DNA from: Blasia pusilla
Lineage: Eukaryota > Marchantiophyta > Marchantiopsida > Blasiales
Assembly: GCA_050084515.1 (NCBI GenBank)
Contig: CM114274.1
Location: 9,176,001 to 9,240,000 of the forward strand
Reading direction: 5' to 3'
Length of the DNA stretch: 64,000 nt
The translations under genes and the position numbers were made by a program. Positions 61,478-64,000 of the stretch are shown one piece after another (position 1 is the stretch's first letter; each line of letters starts with the position of its first letter). A model generated the notes under the pieces. It did not search any database. It was not told the origin of the DNA and saw only the letters and a program-made list of their open reading frames with translations.

Positions 61478-61937
61478 TGTTGTGAGAAAACATAAATTGA
61501 CAAAATCACTGAAATCTTTACAAAACTTAGAGATACAAAGTGGCCTAGTCCGTCCGTGCGCTCACAAAAGAACTTCGATGGAACCTGAACATGGAGATAA
61601 CTCGACATACGAGAATGCGCTACCGCTGCGGCTCCCGACTATTTGACTACTCGGGAAAACTAGGGTTTTTACCTATTTTTCTTCGTTTCTATTAATAGAA
61701 AAATTTTGGCATACCAGGGGCTGCGCCCCTGGACCCCCGCGACGCATCAGGGTGCCACGCACCCTGATGCAATATAGGGTTAGATAAACCTAGTAACGCT
61801 ACTCCTAAAACCACCTACGTCATATTACTATGACTCCTTCGACGTCTAAATCGGAACCATCAATCTAGGCTTCTCCTCATACAAGGGGGCCGATCAGATT
61901 AATGGTGCTAAGAGGAGTGGATGTTGAGAATCCAACA
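61478..61937 (-). repeat. 3' LTR of the Ty1/copia element (limits inferred)
   Basis: On the minus strand the LTR begins TGTTGGATTC directly after the polypurine tract and can be ended at 'TCACAACA' (61478), giving matching TGTTG...CAACA ends and about 460 bp, a normal copia length. The flanking plus-strand bases 'cggaa' (61473-61477) would be one target-site copy. The 5' LTR lies outside the window, so the right-hand limit is an inference. It contains two perfect hairpins. Confidence 0.6.
61714..61770. repeat. Two adjacent perfect hairpins in the copia LTR
   Basis: Hairpin 1: 'ccaggggc' (61714-61721), loop 'tgc', 'gcccctgg' (61725-61732). Hairpin 2: 'gcatcagggtgc' (61744-61755), loop 'cac', 'gcaccctgatgc' (61759-61770). 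Similar GC-rich palindromes occur in LTRs of other plant copia elements. Confidence 0.95.
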
Positions 61938-61946
61938 CCCCCTCTC
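61938..61946 (-). other. Polypurine tract of the copia element
   Basis: GAGAGGGGG on the minus strand, immediately before the TGTTGG start of the LTR and about 20 bases after the pol stop codon (61967-61969). It primes plus-strand DNA synthesis in LTR retrotransposons. Confidence 0.75.
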
Positions 61947-61966
61947 AATATCCACTCTCATGTGGA

Positions 61967-64000
61967 CTACTCTCTTGGACCTATGCCAAGACCCTTCAGA
62001 TGTCGGTGAAGCTGATCTCCGCTCAAAGCTTTCGTGAAGATGTCTGCACGGTTATCCTCTGTTGGACAATAGACTAACTTCAAAACCCCACTCTCGATCA
62101 ATTCACGAAAAAAGTGATATTGGATCTCTATGTGATTCGTACGAGCATGAAACACAGGATTATGTGCTATGGAAATGTAATTTTGATTGTCACACCAGAT
62201 AACAGTATCATTTTTTGGTGCTTCTCCTATGTCCTCCAATATCCATCTCAACCATACTGCTTCACAAGAAGCATAACAAGCCACCTTGTACTCTGCCTCA
62301 GTAGAAGAAAGAGCCACTATAGGTTGCTTCTTGCTGATCCATGACACCACACCTGATCCCACCAAGAAGCAATAACCCAAAATTGATCTTTGAGAATCTG
62401 AATCTCTTGCCCAATCCGAGTCACAAAAACCTGTCATTTCCGTCCCTACTCCATAGGTGATGCCGTACTCGATAGTGCCTTTGATGTACTTCAACACACG
62501 CATCCCTACCTTCCAATGGTTCTCACGAGGCTTAGTTGAGAACCTACTCAACACTCCCACAGTGAAGCTAATATCTGGTCTAGTGTTACACAAAAATATC
62601 AAACTGTCTACAAGCTTTCCGTACAACTTTTCATCTACCAATGGTGAAACATCCTTCATCGAGAGTTTCAACTCTACCTCCATTGGCGAGACTACTGCCT
62701 TACACTCGATCATCCCGAATGCCTTCAAGATTTCTCTAGCATACTTCTGCTAAGAGAGAAAAATAGAATCTGACTGTTGCCAAATTTCGAGCCCTATAAA
62801 GTAGTGCAGAAGACCTAAATCTGACATTTCAAACTCAGATTTCAACACTCCCTTCATTTCCTCTATTTTCTTACTGTGGTCTCTTGTGATGATAAGATCA
62901 TCCACATACAAGACTATCAACATATACATCCCATCTTCGCAAAACACATACAAATTTTCTTCTGACGGACTCTTGATGAGACCCTTCTCTCGAAAGAATG
63001 TATCTATTCGTTGATACCATACCCTTGGGGCTTGCTTCAACCCATACAATGCTCGATGAAGTAAACAAACTTTCTCTTCTGATCTGGGTGTCTCAAAATC
63101 TGGTGGTTGAGAAACATATACCTCCTCCTTGAGACTCCCGTTCAAAAAGGCAGACTTCACATCGTATTGATATACAGACCAACGTCTTGTTCCTACAACC
63201 GCTAGAACAATTCGAATGGTTGTCATCCTTGCAGTAGGAGCAAAAGTCTCATAGTAGTCAAAACCTTTGATTTGTGAGCATCCTTGTGCAACCAACCTCG
63301 CTTTGAATTTATCCAATGTACCGTCCGACTTGTACTTGGTCTTGTACATCCACTTGGTGCGTATTATCTTCATGTCCTTTGGCTTTTCAACCAAAGTCCA
63401 AGTTTCATTTCTCTGAATAGCGTCCATCTCCATCTGCATGGCCTCTCTCCATTGAGGATAAGCAAAGGCCTCATCCAAGCATGATGGCTCTTCCACCTTC
63501 AAGACCTCTATCATCAAGGCCATGTTGACGAGATGTGCGGAAGCTCTATTATGCTCCTCTAGTCTCTTGGATCTTCTTGGATGTGTAACAACTTCATCAG
63601 TTGCTGGTGGATTCTTACCATCCAAGAGCTGCTTTATCCACTTAGGGTATGACGACCGTAGTGGAAGAGCAGGGTGCTCTTTGTAATCATCACCAAATTC
63701 TTCTTCTTGATGATCTGGTGTAAACATTGGTGGTGTGCTCTGGTGGATTATCTCTTCGTTTGATGATAATGTGGACGGACCACTGATATTCGCCACTTGA
63801 CGAGGCTGTTCCTAGAACACCACATCACAACTCACAAGCATCTTCTTTTCCTCAGGACACCAAAGGCGATAAGCTTTAGACTCATCACGGTATCCCATAA
63901 AGATGCACTTCCTGCTCTTGGACTCCAGCTTGGTCCTGGATGCTTCAGGAATAAGTACAAAGCATTCACTACCAAAAGTCCTGAAATGTTGGACTCATGG
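61967..64000 (-). pseudogene. Ty1/copia pol: integrase end, reverse transcriptase and RNase H, two stops
   Basis: A single frame runs from the window edge to 61967, broken by TAG at 63812-63814 (after 'LVSCDVVF') and TAG at 62750-62752 (after 'SIFLS'). In order: integrase C-terminal part ('HFRTFGSECFVLIPE', 'SRKCIFMGYRDES'), reverse transcriptase ('WTLVEKPKDMKIIRTKWMYK', 'YDVKSAFLNGSL', 'ALYGLKQAPRVWYQ', catalytic 'YVDDLIIT'), and RNase H ('GFCDSDWARD', 'SSTEAEY', 'NPVFHARTNHIEIQYHF'). Order INT-RT-RH is diagnostic of Ty1/copia. Domain motifs are intact apart from the two nonsense codons, so insertion is relatively recent. Gag, protease and most of the integrase are beyond the window. Confidence 0.95.

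Overview
The window looks like nuclear DNA from a green plant of the streptophyte lineage (a land plant or a charophycean alga). It holds two intact, intron-rich, clearly plant-type nuclear genes set in a sea of plant-type transposons, satellites and microsatellites. Gene density is low and introns are short to moderate. The exact organism cannot be fixed from the sequence. The protein sequences are not close to any crop species I know, and the abundance of GA-rich arrays and decayed retroelements would suit a large-genome charophyte, bryophyte or lycophyte; that is a guess.

Layout. 1-3000: short degenerate repeats, then a seven-unit ~180-bp satellite (about 1768-2995). 3000-5170: GC-rich intergenic DNA. 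5173-9495 (minus): complete eight-exon gene for a type I (K+-dependent) vacuolar H+-pyrophosphatase, 771 residues when spliced. 9500-11560: its promoter side and a GC-rich block I cannot identify. 11560-16000: AT-rich DNA ending in interleaved inverted repeats. 16120-20460: decayed Ty3/gypsy-like element with gag and protease only. 20470-29050: AT-rich DNA with a 290-bp dispersed repeat pair and an old ~110-bp tandem array. 29050-33090: CT/GA microsatellites and a 115-bp purine-rich minisatellite split in two by about 1.3 kb of unrelated DNA. 34500-40642 (minus): complete 15-exon gene for a Sas10/Utp3-family small-subunit processome protein (684 residues) whose middle third reads like the related protein Lcp5/neuroguidin. 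41436-44730 (minus): dead non-LTR retrotransposon. 44740-46705: hairpin, small duplications, and a tandem duplication in which one copy carries a 244-bp GA expansion. 47438-51238 (plus): unrecognised, damaged multi-exon locus with a C2H2 finger. 52098-56640: second copy of the gag-protease Ty3-like element. 57395-60534 (minus): decayed Mutator-like transposase with a SWIM motif. 61478-64000 (minus): 3' LTR and pol of a Ty1/copia element running off the window.

The two host genes serve unrelated housekeeping roles: PPi-driven proton pumping at the vacuole, and early ribosome assembly in the nucleolus. Nothing suggests they are co-regulated. The most unusual item is the composite Sas10-Lcp5 architecture. 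Exons were placed by eye from GT/AG signals, reading phase and family knowledge; no alignment program was run.
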